This document shows positions 39,234 through 48,641 of a DNA stretch of 64,000 nucleotides, piece by piece. The notes below the pieces were generated by a model. It did not search any database. It was not told where the DNA came from and saw nothing but the letters and a program-made list of their open reading frames with translations. Position 1 is the first letter of the stretch. Every line of letters starts with the position of its first letter. The position numbers and the translations under genes are program-made. Source of the stretch: Nocardioides gilvus (GTDB taxonomy: Bacteria > Actinomycetota > Actinomycetes > Propionibacteriales > Nocardioidaceae); the NCBI RefSeq assembly GCF_003194605.1, contig NZ_QHKY01000003.1:310001-374000 (forward strand), written 5' to 3'.

Positions 39234-40083
39234 GACGACCCACCTTCCGTTGCAGTACGTCGAGCAGCACGATCACGCTCAACGAGATGACCAGGAGCAC
39301 CGTGGCCGTGGAGGCCGCCGCCGCGACGTTGTCGTTCTCGATGCTGCCCAGGATGCGCACCGAGGTGACCTCGGTGCTGAACGGCAGGTTGCCCGACAGC
39401 AGCACCAACGAGCCGTACTCGCTGACCCCGCGGGCGAACGACAGCGCCGCGCCCGCCGTGATCGCGGGGACGAGGCTCGGCAGCACGACCCGGCGGAACG
39501 TCGTGAACCGGCTGGCGCCCAACGAGGCGGCTGCCTCCTCGACATCGCGGTCCAACTCCTGGAGCACCGGCTGGACCGTACGCACCACGAAGGGCAGCGT
39601 CACGAAGAGGAAGGCCAGGAACACGCTGGAAGGCATGTTCGCGACGTCGGCCCCCAGCGGGTTGTCGCGCCCGTAGAGCGAGAGCAGCACCAGCCCGGCC
39701 ACGATGGTCGGCAGGGCGAACGGGATGTCGATCAGGATCTCCAGGAACGCCTTGCCCCAGAACCGGTCACGCACCAGGACCCACGCGATCAGGGTCCCCA
39801 TGAAGACGTTGACCAGGGTGACCAACGCCGCCTGGGAGACGGTGAGCCGGATCGCGTACGCGGTCTGCTCGTTGGTGACGGTGGTCCAGAAGGCCGTCCA
39901 TCCGCCCGCCGAGGCCGTGATGACCACAGCGCAGAGGGGGATCAGTACGAGCAGGCTGAACCACGTCATGGCGATCCCCAGCCCGATGCCCGAGGACCTG
40001 GTCAGGGTGGAGGCCGGACGCGCCGTACGGAGCTCCGCCGGGGGACGGGGCGCCGTACGGGTCAGGGTCGCTGACGAGGTCAT
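39226..40083 (-). CDS. cysT: Sulfate ABC importer permease CysT (CysU)
   Basis: 285 aa with six predicted helices. The EAA loop VQPVLQELDRDVEEAAASLGASRFTTFRRVVLPSLVPAI and GVSEYGSLVLLSGNLPFSTEV match CysT. The ATG at 40083 overlaps the binding-protein stop (ATGA), which supports this start over in-frame codons further upstream. Confidence 0.94.
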   Translation of the reverse strand: MTSSATLTRTAPRPPAELRTARPASTLTRSSGIGLGIAMTWFSLLVLIPLCAVVITASAGGWTAFWTTVTNEQTAYAIRLTVSQAALVTLVNVFMGTLIAWVLVRDRFWGKAFLEILIDIPFALPTIVAGLVLLSLYGRDNPLGADVANMPSSVFLAFLFVTLPFVVRTVQPVLQELDRDVEEAAASLGASRFTTFRRVVLPSLVPAITAGAALSFARGVSEYGSLVLLSGNLPFSTEVTSVRILGSIENDNVAAAASTATVLLVISLSVIVLLDVLQRKVGRRA

Positions 40084-41117
40084 TCGCCCTTGCCGGACTT
40101 GGCGATCGCGAGCGTCACCAATCCCGACTCCTCGTCGAAGAACTTCGTCGAGAGCTCGCTCCAACTGCCGAAGTCGTCAGCGACCGTCAACAGCTTGGGC
40201 ACGGCCGGGAACGGGTTGCTCGGGTCGTTGGCGCCCTCGACGGTGCCGCCGAAGTCGACGTCGTCGCGGATCGGGCGGAAACCGGTCAGGGCGAACTGCT
40301 TCTGACCGGCGTCGGAGAGCACGAACTCGAGCCACTTCTCCGTGACCGGCTTGGCGTCCTTGAGGACGGCGCCCGGGTTCTCGATGAGCAGGGTGGTCTC
40401 CGGGATGACGTACTCGAAGCCCTGGCCCTGCTGGGCGGCGAGGATCGCCTCGTTCTCGTAGGCCATCAGCACGTCACCGGTGCCGCTGAGGAACGCCTGC
40501 GTGGCATCTCGACCCGAGCCGGGCAGTGACACGACGTTGCCAAAGAACTTGTCGACGTACGCGTTCGCCTCCTTCTCGGTGCCGCCGTTCTCGACGACCT
40601 GGCCCCACGCGGCCAGCGCGTTCCAGCGGGCCGCACCGGACGAGGCCGGGTTGGGGGTCACGATCTCGACGCCCGGCTTGACGAGGTCATCCCAGGAGTC
40701 GATGTTCTTGGGGTTGCCGTCGCGGACGCCGAAGACGACCACGGAGTTGGAGACGACGCCCTTGTTCTCGCCCTGGTCCCAGTCCGCGTCGACCAGACCC
40801 TCGTCGACGAGGCGGGTGACGTCGCTGGCCACCGAGAAGTGGACGTAGTCGGCGTCGAGACCGCTGACCACGGCACGGCTCTGGTCGCCCGAGGCGCCGT
40901 ACGAGGTCTTCGGGTTGCTCAGCCCCTTCCCGTCCTCGGTCTTCCTGAACTCCTCGAAGATGGCCTTGTTGGCTGCCTCCGGGACGGCGAAACCAACGAT
41001 GGAGATCTGGTCGTCGCCCTCGGTGCCGCTGGCTCCCCCGCACCCGGTGAGTGCTGCGAGGCCGGCGAGCGTCAGGGCGACACCCGCTCCGATCTTGGTC
41101 CTGGACGTACGCAACAT
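40080..41117 (-). CDS. Sulfate-binding lipoprotein
   Basis: 345 aa. The lipobox LTGC places the lipidated cysteine at residue 26. The sulfate-binding fold is shown by FAVPEAANKAIFEEF, SYGASGDQSRAV, DYVHFSVASDVTRLVDEGLVD and VIVTPNPASSGAARWN-like segments (VEIVTPNPASSGAARWNALAAWG). It delivers sulfate (or thiosulfate) to CysTWA on the outer face of the membrane and is the first gene of the operon. Sbp and CysP cannot be told apart by eye. Confidence 0.93.
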   Translation of the reverse strand: MLRTSRTKIGAGVALTLAGLAALTGCGGASGTEGDDQISIVGFAVPEAANKAIFEEFRKTEDGKGLSNPKTSYGASGDQSRAVVSGLDADYVHFSVASDVTRLVDEGLVDADWDQGENKGVVSNSVVVFGVRDGNPKNIDSWDDLVKPGVEIVTPNPASSGAARWNALAAWGQVVENGGTEKEANAYVDKFFGNVVSLPGSGRDATQAFLSGTGDVLMAYENEAILAAQQGQGFEYVIPETTLLIENPGAVLKDAKPVTEKWLEFVLSDAGQKQFALTGFRPIRDDVDFGGTVEGANDPSNPFPAVPKLLTVADDFGSWSELSTKFFDEESGLVTLAIAKSGKGE

Positions 41118-41177
41118 GGCTGGTCTCCTCGTGCCTGCCGGGGCCCACCGTGGGCCACTCGGCTTGTTAGTCGAGTA

Positions 41178-41194
41178 GATTACGAGACTTAATC
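41178..41194. promoter_or_regulatory. GATTA-N7-TAATC inverted repeat before the sulfate importer
   Basis: A perfect 5-bp inverted repeat with a 7-nt spacer lies in an AT-rich patch 61 bp before the binding-protein start. On the minus strand TAATCT inside it could be a -10 box. This looks like an operator/promoter overlap. The regulator is not identified. Confidence 0.4.
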
Positions 41195-41382
41195 AATCTT
41201 GTGTTGATGTGCCCACGATTCGAAACGCGCGTGTCGCGAGCGGCCCGACAGCGACGCTCCAGCATTCGAGGAGCCATGACCGGTGCGCACCGGAGGGCTA
41301 CGCTGCAAACGGAATCCAACGCAGCACAGGCAGCCGGGGTGGCACCCCACCGCTCCGCCTCGAGGCAAGGACACCGCAACCA

Positions 41383-43272
41383 GTGACCAAGCAGATCAAG
41401 CAGCTCGATCGCGTGATCATCCGATTCGCCGGCGACTCCGGCGACGGGATGCAGCTCACGGGCGACAGGTTCACCAGCCAGTCGGCCGCCTTCGGCAACG
41501 ACCTGGCGACCTTCCCCAACTTCCCCGCCGAGATCCGAGCCCCCCAGGGCACGTTGCCGGGTGTCTCGTCCTTCCAGGTGCACTTCGCCGACCACGACAT
41601 CCTCACCCCGGGGGACCGCCCCGACGTGCTGGTGGCGATGAACCCGGCCGCCCTGCGCGCCAACGTCGGCGACCTGCCCCGCGGCGCACAGATCATCGTC
41701 GACACCCACGACTTCACCAAGCGCAACCTGGCGAAGGCGGGCTACACGGTCTCGCCGTTGGAGGACGACTCGCTGGCCGAGTTCGCGGTGCACCGGGTCG
41801 ACCTGACCGGCATGACCGTGGAGGCCGTGCAGGAGTTCGGCCTCTCCCGCAAGGACGCCTCACGCGCCAAGAACATGTTTGCCCTGGGCCTGCTCTCCTG
41901 GATGTACGGGCGCCCCACCGAGACCACGGAGGCGTTCCTGTCGAAGCGGTTCGCGAAGGTGCCCGCGATCCGCGACGCCAACATCACCGCCTTCCGCACC
42001 GGCTGGAACTTCGGCGAGACCACCGAGGCCTTCGCCGTCCAGTACGAGATCAAGCCGGCCCCCATGGCGCCCGGCACCTACCGCAACATCACCGGCAACC
42101 TGGCGCTCGCGTACGGCCTGGTCGCCGGCGGCGTGACCTCGGGACTCCCGCTCTTCCTCGGCACCTACCCGATCACCCCGGCCTCCGACATCCTCCACGA
42201 GCTGAGCAAGCACAAGGCGTTCGGCGTCACGACCTTCCAGGCCGAGGACGAGATCTCCGGCATCGGCGCCGCGATCGGCGCCTCCTTCGTCGGCAACCTC
42301 GGGATCACCTCCACCTCCGGCCCCGGGATCGCGCTCAAGAGCGAGTCGATCGGGCTGGCGGTGATGACCGAGCTGCCGCTGGTCGTGGTCAACGTGCAGC
42401 GGGGCGGACCGTCGACCGGGCTCCCCACCAAGACCGAGCAGTCGGACCTGCTCCAGGCGCTCTTCGGCCGCAACGGTGAGGCACCGGTCCCGGTGATCGC
42501 GCCCTCCTCGCCCGGTGACTGTTTCGACGCTGCCCTGGAGGCGGTGCGGATCGCGGTCACCTACCGCACGCCGGTGATGCTCCTCTCCGACGGTTACCTG
42601 GCCAACGGCTCCGAGCCGTGGCGGATCCCGGAGGTCGCCGACCTTCCGGCGATCGACCCCGCGTTCGCGACCACGCCCAACCACGAGGTCGAGGGTGGCG
42701 AGCCCGACTTCTGGCCGTACCTGCGCGACGCCGAGACCTTGGCCCGACCGTGGGCCGTGCCCGGCACCCCGGGGCTCGAGCACCGCATCGGCGGCCTGGA
42801 GAAGGGCGACGGCCACGGCAACATCTCCTACGACCCGGCCAACCACGAGTTCATGGTCAGCACACGGGCCGCCAAGATCGCCGCGATCGCCGACTCCCTG
42901 CCACCACTGGAGGTCGACGACCCGACCGCCGCCGACGGGGACGGCGCGAAGGTGCTGGTGATCGGTTGGGGGTCGACGTACGGCCCGATCGGGGCAGGCG
43001 TACGTCGCGTGCGGCGCGTGGGCGGCAAGGTCGCCCAGGTCCACCTGCGCCACATCAACCCGCTGCCGAAGGAGCTCGGCGAGATCCTCTCCCGCTACGA
43101 CAAGATCCTGGTCCCGGAGATGAACTCGGGGCAGCTCCGGATGCTGTTGCGGGCGGAGTTCCTCGTCGACGCCATCGGCTACAACCAGGTCAACGGGATG
43201 CCGATCAAGGCTGCGGACCTGGCCGAGGCGATCGGCGACCTGGTCGCCAGCACCGAGAGGAGTCACCCATGA
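41383..43272 (+). CDS. korA: 2-oxoacid:acceptor oxidoreductase alpha subunit, KorA-type gamma-alpha fusion
   Basis: 629 aa. The N-terminal gamma domain (RVIIRFAGDSGDGMQLTGDRFTS) is fused to the alpha/pyrimidine-binding domain with TYPITPASDILHEL, as in mycobacterial KorA. With KorB it oxidatively decarboxylates 2-oxoglutarate to succinyl-CoA, reducing ferredoxin. GTG 41383 has AAGGA 11 nt upstream; the frame continues 58 codons further back but that stretch does not look like the family. It overlaps korB by ATGA. Confidence 0.93.
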   Translation: MTKQIKQLDRVIIRFAGDSGDGMQLTGDRFTSQSAAFGNDLATFPNFPAEIRAPQGTLPGVSSFQVHFADHDILTPGDRPDVLVAMNPAALRANVGDLPRGAQIIVDTHDFTKRNLAKAGYTVSPLEDDSLAEFAVHRVDLTGMTVEAVQEFGLSRKDASRAKNMFALGLLSWMYGRPTETTEAFLSKRFAKVPAIRDANITAFRTGWNFGETTEAFAVQYEIKPAPMAPGTYRNITGNLALAYGLVAGGVTSGLPLFLGTYPITPASDILHELSKHKAFGVTTFQAEDEISGIGAAIGASFVGNLGITSTSGPGIALKSESIGLAVMTELPLVVVNVQRGGPSTGLPTKTEQSDLLQALFGRNGEAPVPVIAPSSPGDCFDAALEAVRIAVTYRTPVMLLSDGYLANGSEPWRIPEVADLPAIDPAFATTPNHEVEGGEPDFWPYLRDAETLARPWAVPGTPGLEHRIGGLEKGDGHGNISYDPANHEFMVSTRAAKIAAIADSLPPLEVDDPTAADGDGAKVLVIGWGSTYGPIGAGVRRVRRVGGKVAQVHLRHINPLPKELGEILSRYDKILVPEMNSGQLRMLLRAEFLVDAIGYNQVNGMPIKAADLAEAIGDLVASTERSHP

Positions 43273-44384
43273 GCACCCCCGCCCACACCGACCTCCCCAT
43301 GCCCCAGGACCTCCCAATGCCCCAGTCCGGCACGGCGTTCGTCCCCACCAACGACGAGGCCCAGACCGCCAAGGAGTACACCTCCGACCAGGAAGTGCGC
43401 TGGTGCCCGGGGTGCGGTGACTACGCCGTGCTCAAGGCCGTCCAGTCGTTCCTGCCGACCCTCGGGCTGCGCCGCGAGAACATCGTCTTCGTCTCCGGGA
43501 TCGGCTGCTCGAGCCGGTTCCCCTACTACCTCGACACCTACGGGATGCACTCCATCCACGGCCGCGCCCCCGCGATCGCCACCGGCATCGCCACCGCCCG
43601 CGAGGATCTCTCCGTCTTCGTCGTCACCGGGGACGGTGACGCGCTCTCCATCGGCGGCAACCACCTCATCCACGCCCTGCGACGCAACGTCAACATGACG
43701 ATCCTGCTCTTCAACAACCGCATCTACGGGCTCACCAAGGGCCAGTACTCCCCCACCTCCGAGACCGGCAAGGTCACCAAGTCCACCCCGATGGGTTCGG
43801 TCGACCATCCCTTCAACCCCGTCTCGCTGGCGTTGGGCGCCGAGGCCACCTTCGTGGCGCGCACCATCGACTCGGACCGCAAGCACCTCACTGCCGTGCT
43901 CGAGGCGGCCGCCGCCCACCGCGGCACTTCGTTGGTGGAGATCTACCAGAACTGCCCGATCTTCAACGACGGCGCCTTCGACGCGATCAAGGGCCCGGAC
44001 AAGGCCGATGCCGTGATCCCGCTCATCCACGGCGAGCCGATCACCTACGGCGCGCTGCTCGAGGACGGTCGCGGTTCGAAGGCAGTCGTCCGTGACAACG
44101 GCGGGGTCAGGATCGCCCCGACCCTCGACGTCGACCCCGGCGACGTCCTCGTCCACGACGCGCAGGACCCCGACCCGTCCACCGCCTTCGCGATCAGCCG
44201 ACTCACCGACGCCGGCTACCTCAACCAGACCCCGATCGGCATCTTCCGCCAGGTCGAGCGAGCGACGTACGACGACCAGGCCCGCGCGCAACTGGCCACG
44301 GCCCGGGGTGGGGTGAGCGACGCCGACCCGCAGGCCCGGCTCGCTGCGCTGATCGGCGGGGGCGACACCTGGACGGTCATCTGA
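43269..44384 (+). CDS. korB: 2-oxoacid:ferredoxin oxidoreductase beta subunit (KorB)
   Basis: 371 aa. The thiamine diphosphate site shows GDGDALSIGGNHLIHALRRNVNMTILLFNN, and the Fe-S cysteine motif WCPGCGDYAVL is near residue 45. The first 35 residues are a variable extension with a short DLPMPQ repeat. Partner of KorA, co-translated through ATGA. In actinomycetes this enzyme supports a TCA cycle variant alongside or in place of 2-oxoglutarate dehydrogenase. No ferredoxin gene adjoins it. Confidence 0.94.
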   Translation: MSTPAHTDLPMPQDLPMPQSGTAFVPTNDEAQTAKEYTSDQEVRWCPGCGDYAVLKAVQSFLPTLGLRRENIVFVSGIGCSSRFPYYLDTYGMHSIHGRAPAIATGIATAREDLSVFVVTGDGDALSIGGNHLIHALRRNVNMTILLFNNRIYGLTKGQYSPTSETGKVTKSTPMGSVDHPFNPVSLALGAEATFVARTIDSDRKHLTAVLEAAAAHRGTSLVEIYQNCPIFNDGAFDAIKGPDKADAVIPLIHGEPITYGALLEDGRGSKAVVRDNGGVRIAPTLDVDPGDVLVHDAQDPDPSTAFAISRLTDAGYLNQTPIGIFRQVERATYDDQARAQLATARGGVSDADPQARLAALIGGGDTWTVI

Positions 44385-44386
44385 CG

Positions 44387-44470
44387 CCCAGCGGATCCCT
44401 GCGGGACGTCATCACGAACGGTCGCCCCAACAACCGGAACCGATGACGTCCCAGCGGATCGTGCGGGACG
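44387..44470. repeat. Direct and inverted repeats after korB
   Basis: CCCAGCGGATC followed by TGCGGGACG occurs at 44387-44408 and again at 44450-44470. Between them GGGACGTCATC (44403-44413) faces its exact complement GATGACGTCCC (44442-44452) across 28 nt. It separates convergent korB and the prenyl synthase gene and may be a terminator or a repeat element. Confidence 0.6.
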
Positions 44471-44485
44471 GCTGCCGCGTGCGGA

Positions 44486-45493
44486 TCAGGTGGAGCGGAC
44501 CGCCACCACGTCAGCGAAGGCCTCGAGGGCCTGACGTACGCCACCCTCAGGCAGCACGGCGAGCTTGGCCTTGGCCTCGGCCGCCCGCGCCTGCACGTAC
44601 CCACGCGCCTGCCTCATCGCCGGGTGCCGGCGCAGCAGCTCCAGGGTCTCGGCGTGCAGGGCGTCGTCGCTGAGGTCTGAGTCGAGCAGCTCGATGAGGC
44701 GGGCGTCCGCCGGGTCACCGGCGGCGCGGGCCAGCAGGCTCGGCAGCGTGGGGACCCCCTCGCGCAGATCGGTCCCGGGAGTCTTGCCCGACTCGAACGA
44801 CTCAGAGGCGACGTCGAGGATGTCGTCGGAGAGCTGGAAGGCGGAGCCGACGATCTCGCCGTACTGACGCATGGCCTCGCAGACCTCGTCGGAGGCACCA
44901 CTGAACATGGCGCCGTAGAGGGCGGAGGTCGCGATCAGCGAACCGGTCTTGCCGGCGACGACCTCGAGGTAGTGCTCCAGGGGATCCTCCCCGGGGGCCG
45001 GCTTCACCGTCTCCAGGATCTGTCCCTCGACCAGGCGGCTGAACGTACGCGCCTGGATGCGCACCGCTTCGGTCCCCAGGTCGGCGGTCAGCTCGGAGGA
45101 CTTCGCGAAGAGGAAGTCGCCGGTGAGGATCGCGACGTGGTTGTCCCAGCGGGCGTTGGCCGAGTCGGCACCGCGGCGCACGTCGGCCTCGTCCATCACG
45201 TCGTCGTGGTAGAGCGAGGCGAGGTGGGTCAGCTCGACCACCGAGGCGGCCGCCCGGACCCGGTCGGAGTCGGCGTCCGGTCCGGCCTCGGCAGCCAGCA
45301 GGACCAGCAGGGGGCGGAAGCGCTTGCCCCCGGCCGCCATCAGATGACCAGCTGCCTCGCTGACGAACGGAGCACTGCCGCGCACGTGCTCGGTCAGGTC
45401 TTCCTCGACCAGGGCCAGGCGTTCCTTGAGTCGCGCGGCGAGGTCTTCGTCGACGACGGGCAGGGCCAGGTCAGCAGATGCGGAGGAGCTCAC
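44486..45493 (-). CDS. Polyprenyl diphosphate synthase (menaquinone side chain)
   Basis: 335 aa, trans-isoprenyl diphosphate synthase. First Asp-rich motif DDVMD (97-101) and second DDILD (223-227) bind the Mg-diphosphates, with GGKRFRP at 55-61. Residues before the first motif are small (SLYH, with no bulky Phe/Tyr block seen at position -5), fitting a long-chain product. The position, overlapping the nuoN stop by GTGA at the end of the complex I operon, suggests the menaquinone tail as product; a HepT/GrcC-like role is inference. Confidence 0.9.
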   Translation of the reverse strand: MSSSASADLALPVVDEDLAARLKERLALVEEDLTEHVRGSAPFVSEAAGHLMAAGGKRFRPLLVLLAAEAGPDADSDRVRAAASVVELTHLASLYHDDVMDEADVRRGADSANARWDNHVAILTGDFLFAKSSELTADLGTEAVRIQARTFSRLVEGQILETVKPAPGEDPLEHYLEVVAGKTGSLIATSALYGAMFSGASDEVCEAMRQYGEIVGSAFQLSDDILDVASESFESGKTPGTDLREGVPTLPSLLARAAGDPADARLIELLDSDLSDDALHAETLELLRRHPAMRQARGYVQARAAEAKAKLAVLPEGGVRQALEAFADVVAVRST

Positions 45494-47097
45494 CTGATGA
45501 ATTCTCCCGCATTGGCCAGAAGGTCGAACAACGGGTCCGGCACAACGCCGAGAAGCAGCGTCAGCAGGGCGGTCACCGCGATCACCGACGAGGTCAGGGC
45601 CGACGGCGTCGTGACCGAGGCGCTCCCCTCGACGGGCTCACGGAAGTACATCAGGACCATCACCTTGAGGTAGATCCAGACCGCGACGACGCTCATCAGG
45701 ATCGCGACCACGACGACCGGCCAGGCACCTGCCGCCAGCGCGACGGAGAAGACCGCCCACTTGCCGATGAAGCCGGAGGTCAGCGGGATGCCTGCCATCG
45801 CCAGCAGGAAGAAGGCGAAGACTCCCGCCACCAGGGGCGACTCCTTGCCCAGACCTGCCCAACGGGTGAGGTCGTTGACCTCGCCGCCGGCATCGCGCAC
45901 CAGGCCCACCACGGCGAACGCCCCGAGCGAGGTCAGGCCGTACGCGGTCAGGTAGAACAGCACGGCCTCGACCGAGGCGATCTCGCCGACCGCCATGTCG
46001 CCGACGGCCTGGACCCCCAGGACACCGACCAGCACGAAGCCGGCGTGCGCCACGGACGAGTAGGCCAGCAACCGCTTGACGTCGTTCTGGGTGATCGCCA
46101 GCAGGGTGCCGAGGACCATCGACAGGATCGCGACGATCCAGAAGACCGGCTGCCAGGAGGCCCGCTCGTTGCCGAGCGCGACGTGGAAGAGACGCAGGAT
46201 CGCGCCGAAGGCGGCGACCTTGGTCGCGGCCGACATGAAGGCAGTCAACGGCGTCGGGGAGCCTTGGTAGACGTCCGGGCTCCAGGCATGGAACGGCGCA
46301 GCACCCACCTTGAAGAGCAGGCCGACCGCCATCAGGCCGATGGCTGCCAGCAGCAGCGCCTCGTTGCCGGTGTCGTTGCGGATCGCCTCGCCGATCTCGG
46401 CGAAGCCCAGCGAGCCCGCGTAGCCGTAGGCCAGCACCGCTCCGTAGAGGAAGAAGGCCGACGAGAAGGCACCGAGGAAGAAGTACTTCATCGCCGCTTC
46501 CTGGCTGAGCAGACGGCGACGTCGCGCCAGGCCGGCCAGCAGGTAGAGCGGCAGGGAGAGGATCTCCAGCGCCAGGAACATGACCAGCAGGTCGTTCGAG
46601 GCCGGGAAGAGCAGCATGCCCGAGACCGCGAAGAGCAGCAGCGGGTAGACCTCGGTGTGCTCACGGCGCTCGGCCGTGGCGATCCGCTCGATCTCCGAGC
46701 CCGGCGCCGAGGCGGCCGCGCTGGAGAAGGCGGTCAGGCCACCCTCCAGACGACGCTCGGCGAAGAGCAGGGTGCCGAGCACCGCGAGGATGAGGATCAC
46801 TCCCCACAGGAAGAGGGTCGGACCGTCGACCGCGACCGAACCCATGGCGGCCAGGACGCCGTACGCCGCCCCCTCGCCGTGGGTGGTCGCAGCACTGTCG
46901 GCGAAGTCGAGGGCGACCCAGACGACCGCACCGAAGGCGATCACCAGCGACGCCAGGGTGAGCAGCGTCTGGGCGAGGTAACGCTGTGCCCGCGGGACGA
47001 ACGCCTCGACGATGATGCCGAGGCAGGCTGCCGCGAAGACGATGAGCAGCGGTGACAGCTGCGCGTAGTCGAGCGTGGGCTTGACGAACTCGTTCAC
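45490..47097 (-). CDS. nuoN: NADH-quinone oxidoreductase subunit N
   Basis: 535 aa with about 14 predicted helices. One of three antiporter-like proton-pumping subunits of complex I. Conserved membrane-embedded Glu/Lys residues occur in LALEILSLPLYLLAG and KVGAAPFHAWSPDVYQGSPTPLTAFMSAATKVAAF. Last nuo gene. Its start overlaps nuoM (ATGA or GTGA type) and its stop overlaps the prenyl synthase. Confidence 0.96.
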   Translation of the reverse strand: MNEFVKPTLDYAQLSPLLIVFAAACLGIIVEAFVPRAQRYLAQTLLTLASLVIAFGAVVWVALDFADSAATTHGEGAAYGVLAAMGSVAVDGPTLFLWGVILILAVLGTLLFAERRLEGGLTAFSSAAASAPGSEIERIATAERREHTEVYPLLLFAVSGMLLFPASNDLLVMFLALEILSLPLYLLAGLARRRRLLSQEAAMKYFFLGAFSSAFFLYGAVLAYGYAGSLGFAEIGEAIRNDTGNEALLLAAIGLMAVGLLFKVGAAPFHAWSPDVYQGSPTPLTAFMSAATKVAAFGAILRLFHVALGNERASWQPVFWIVAILSMVLGTLLAITQNDVKRLLAYSSVAHAGFVLVGVLGVQAVGDMAVGEIASVEAVLFYLTAYGLTSLGAFAVVGLVRDAGGEVNDLTRWAGLGKESPLVAGVFAFFLLAMAGIPLTSGFIGKWAVFSVALAAGAWPVVVVAILMSVVAVWIYLKVMVLMYFREPVEGSASVTTPSALTSSVIAVTALLTLLLGVVPDPLFDLLANAGEFIR

Positions 47098-48641
47098 TGG
47101 TCAGCTCCCTCGGCAGGCGTGGTGTCAGGCAGCGTGCCGACCACGTCCGGCGGGTCGTCGCTCACCCCGACCTGGGTCAGGATGTCGTCGACGGCCGGGT
47201 TGATCACGTCCAGGACAGGTTGCGGGAAGAAACCGAACACCACGAGCAGCACCAGCAGCGGCACCACTGCGCCGACCTCGCGCTTGTCGAGGTCGGTGAC
47301 CGCGCCGTACTCGGGACGCACCGGCCCGGTCATCATGCGCTGGTAGGCCCAGAGCACGTAGATCGCGGCGAGCACGATGGAAGTGACCGCAATCGCGCCG
47401 GCCCACCACGCGTAGCCGAAGGCCGCGATCAGGACCATGATCTCGGAGACGAAGGGCGACAGGCCCGGCATGCCCAGCGTGGCCAGACCGGCGACCAGGA
47501 AGACTCCGGCGAGCACCGGGGCGGTCTTCTCGAGGCCACCCATCGCGCTGATCGAGGCGGTGCCCGTGCGGCGGATGACGTAGCCAGCGATCAGGAAGAG
47601 CGCGGCGGTGGCCAGGCCGTGGTTGAACATGTAGAGCACCGCACCCGAGCTGCCCTGGCTCGAGAAGACGAAGATGCCCAGCACGATCAGACCGAAGTGC
47701 GACAGCGAGGTCAGACCGATCAGACGCAGGAGGTCGTCCTGGCCGATGGCGACCAAAGCGCCGTAGACGATCGAGATGAGCGCCAGCACGATGACCACCG
47801 GGGTGGCCCACTGCGACGCCTCGGGCAGCAGCCCCAGGCAGAAGCGGAGCATGCCGTAGGTCCCGATCTTGTCGAGGATGCAGATCAGCAGCACCGAGGT
47901 GCCGGTGGTCGCCTTCTCGGTGGTGTCGGCCAACCAGGTGTGCACCGGGAAGAGCGGAGCCTTGATCGCGAACGCGATGAAGAAGCCGAGGAAGAGCCAG
48001 CGCTGCGTGGTCTCGTCGATGTCGAGGGCCGCGAGGTCGCTGATCAGGTAGGACGGCGCACCCGCGTCGGAGGAGACGACGTACAGACCGATGACACTGG
48101 CCAGCATCACCAGACCGCCACCGAGCTGGTAGAGCAGGAACTTCACGGCGGCGCGGCTGCGACCCTCGCGACCGAAGCCGGAGATCAGGAAGTACGCCGG
48201 GATCAGCGTGGCCTCGAAGACCACGTAGAAGAGGAAGACGTCGGTCGCGGTGAAGACCGCCAGCGACATCGCCTGCAGGCCCAGCACCCAGGCGAAGAAG
48301 ACCCGGGTGTTGCCCTTGTCGGAGTCGTGCCAGCTGGCGATCATCACCAGCGGGACCAGCAGAACGGTCAGCAGGACCATCACCAGGCTGAGTCCGTCGA
48401 CACCGAGGGCGTAGTGGGCCCCGAAGAGCGAGATCCACTCGTGGGTCTCGGTCAACTGCACGCCGTCGCCGGTGTTGTAGTTCGCGGCGACCCCAAGGGC
48501 CGGGACCAGGGTGGCGAGCGCGAAGCCCAGCCCCACCTTCTTGGCCAACGGCTCACCGGGCCCACTGGGCAGGAAGGCAGTCACCACGGCGCCCACCAGG
48601 GGCACCAGGATCAGGCAGGTCAACCAGGGAAAGTCGCTCAT
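47094..48641 (-). CDS. nuoM: NADH-quinone oxidoreductase subunit M
   Basis: 515 aa with about 14 predicted helices, antiporter-like. [19 protein letters not shown] carries the conserved membrane glutamate, and [29 protein letters not shown] the conserved lysine region. Overlaps nuoL and nuoN by 4 bp. Pumps protons in the membrane arm. Confidence 0.97.
   Translation of the reverse strand: MSDFPWLTCLILVPLVGAVVTAFLPSGPGEPLAKKVGLGFALATLVPALGVAANYNTGDGVQLTETHEWISLFGAHYALGVDGLSLVMVLLTVLLVPLVMIASWHDSDKGNTRVFFAWVLGLQAMSLAVFTATDVFLFYVVFEATLIPAYFLISGFGREGRSRAAVKFLLYQLGGGLVMLASVIGLYVVSSDAGAPSYLISDLAALDIDETTQRWLFLGFFIAFAIKAPLFPVHTWLADTTEKATTGTSVLLICILDKIGTYGMLRFCLGLLPEASQWATPVVIVLALISIVYGALVAIGQDDLLRLIGLTSLSHFGLIVLGIFVFSSQGSSGAVLYMFNHGLATAALFLIAGYVIRRTGTASISAMGGLEKTAPVLAGVFLVAGLATLGMPGLSPFVSEIMVLIAAFGYAWWAGAIAVTSIVLAAIYVLWAYQRMMTGPVRPEYGAVTDLDKREVGAVVPLLVLLVVFGFFPQPVLDVINPAVDDILTQVGVSDDPPDVVGTLPDTTPAEGADQ

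Noticed and set aside
41209..41382. Extended N-terminus of korA from upstream in-frame starts
   Set aside because: The added 58 residues do not resemble KorA, while GTG 41383 gives the family start with a usable ribosome site.
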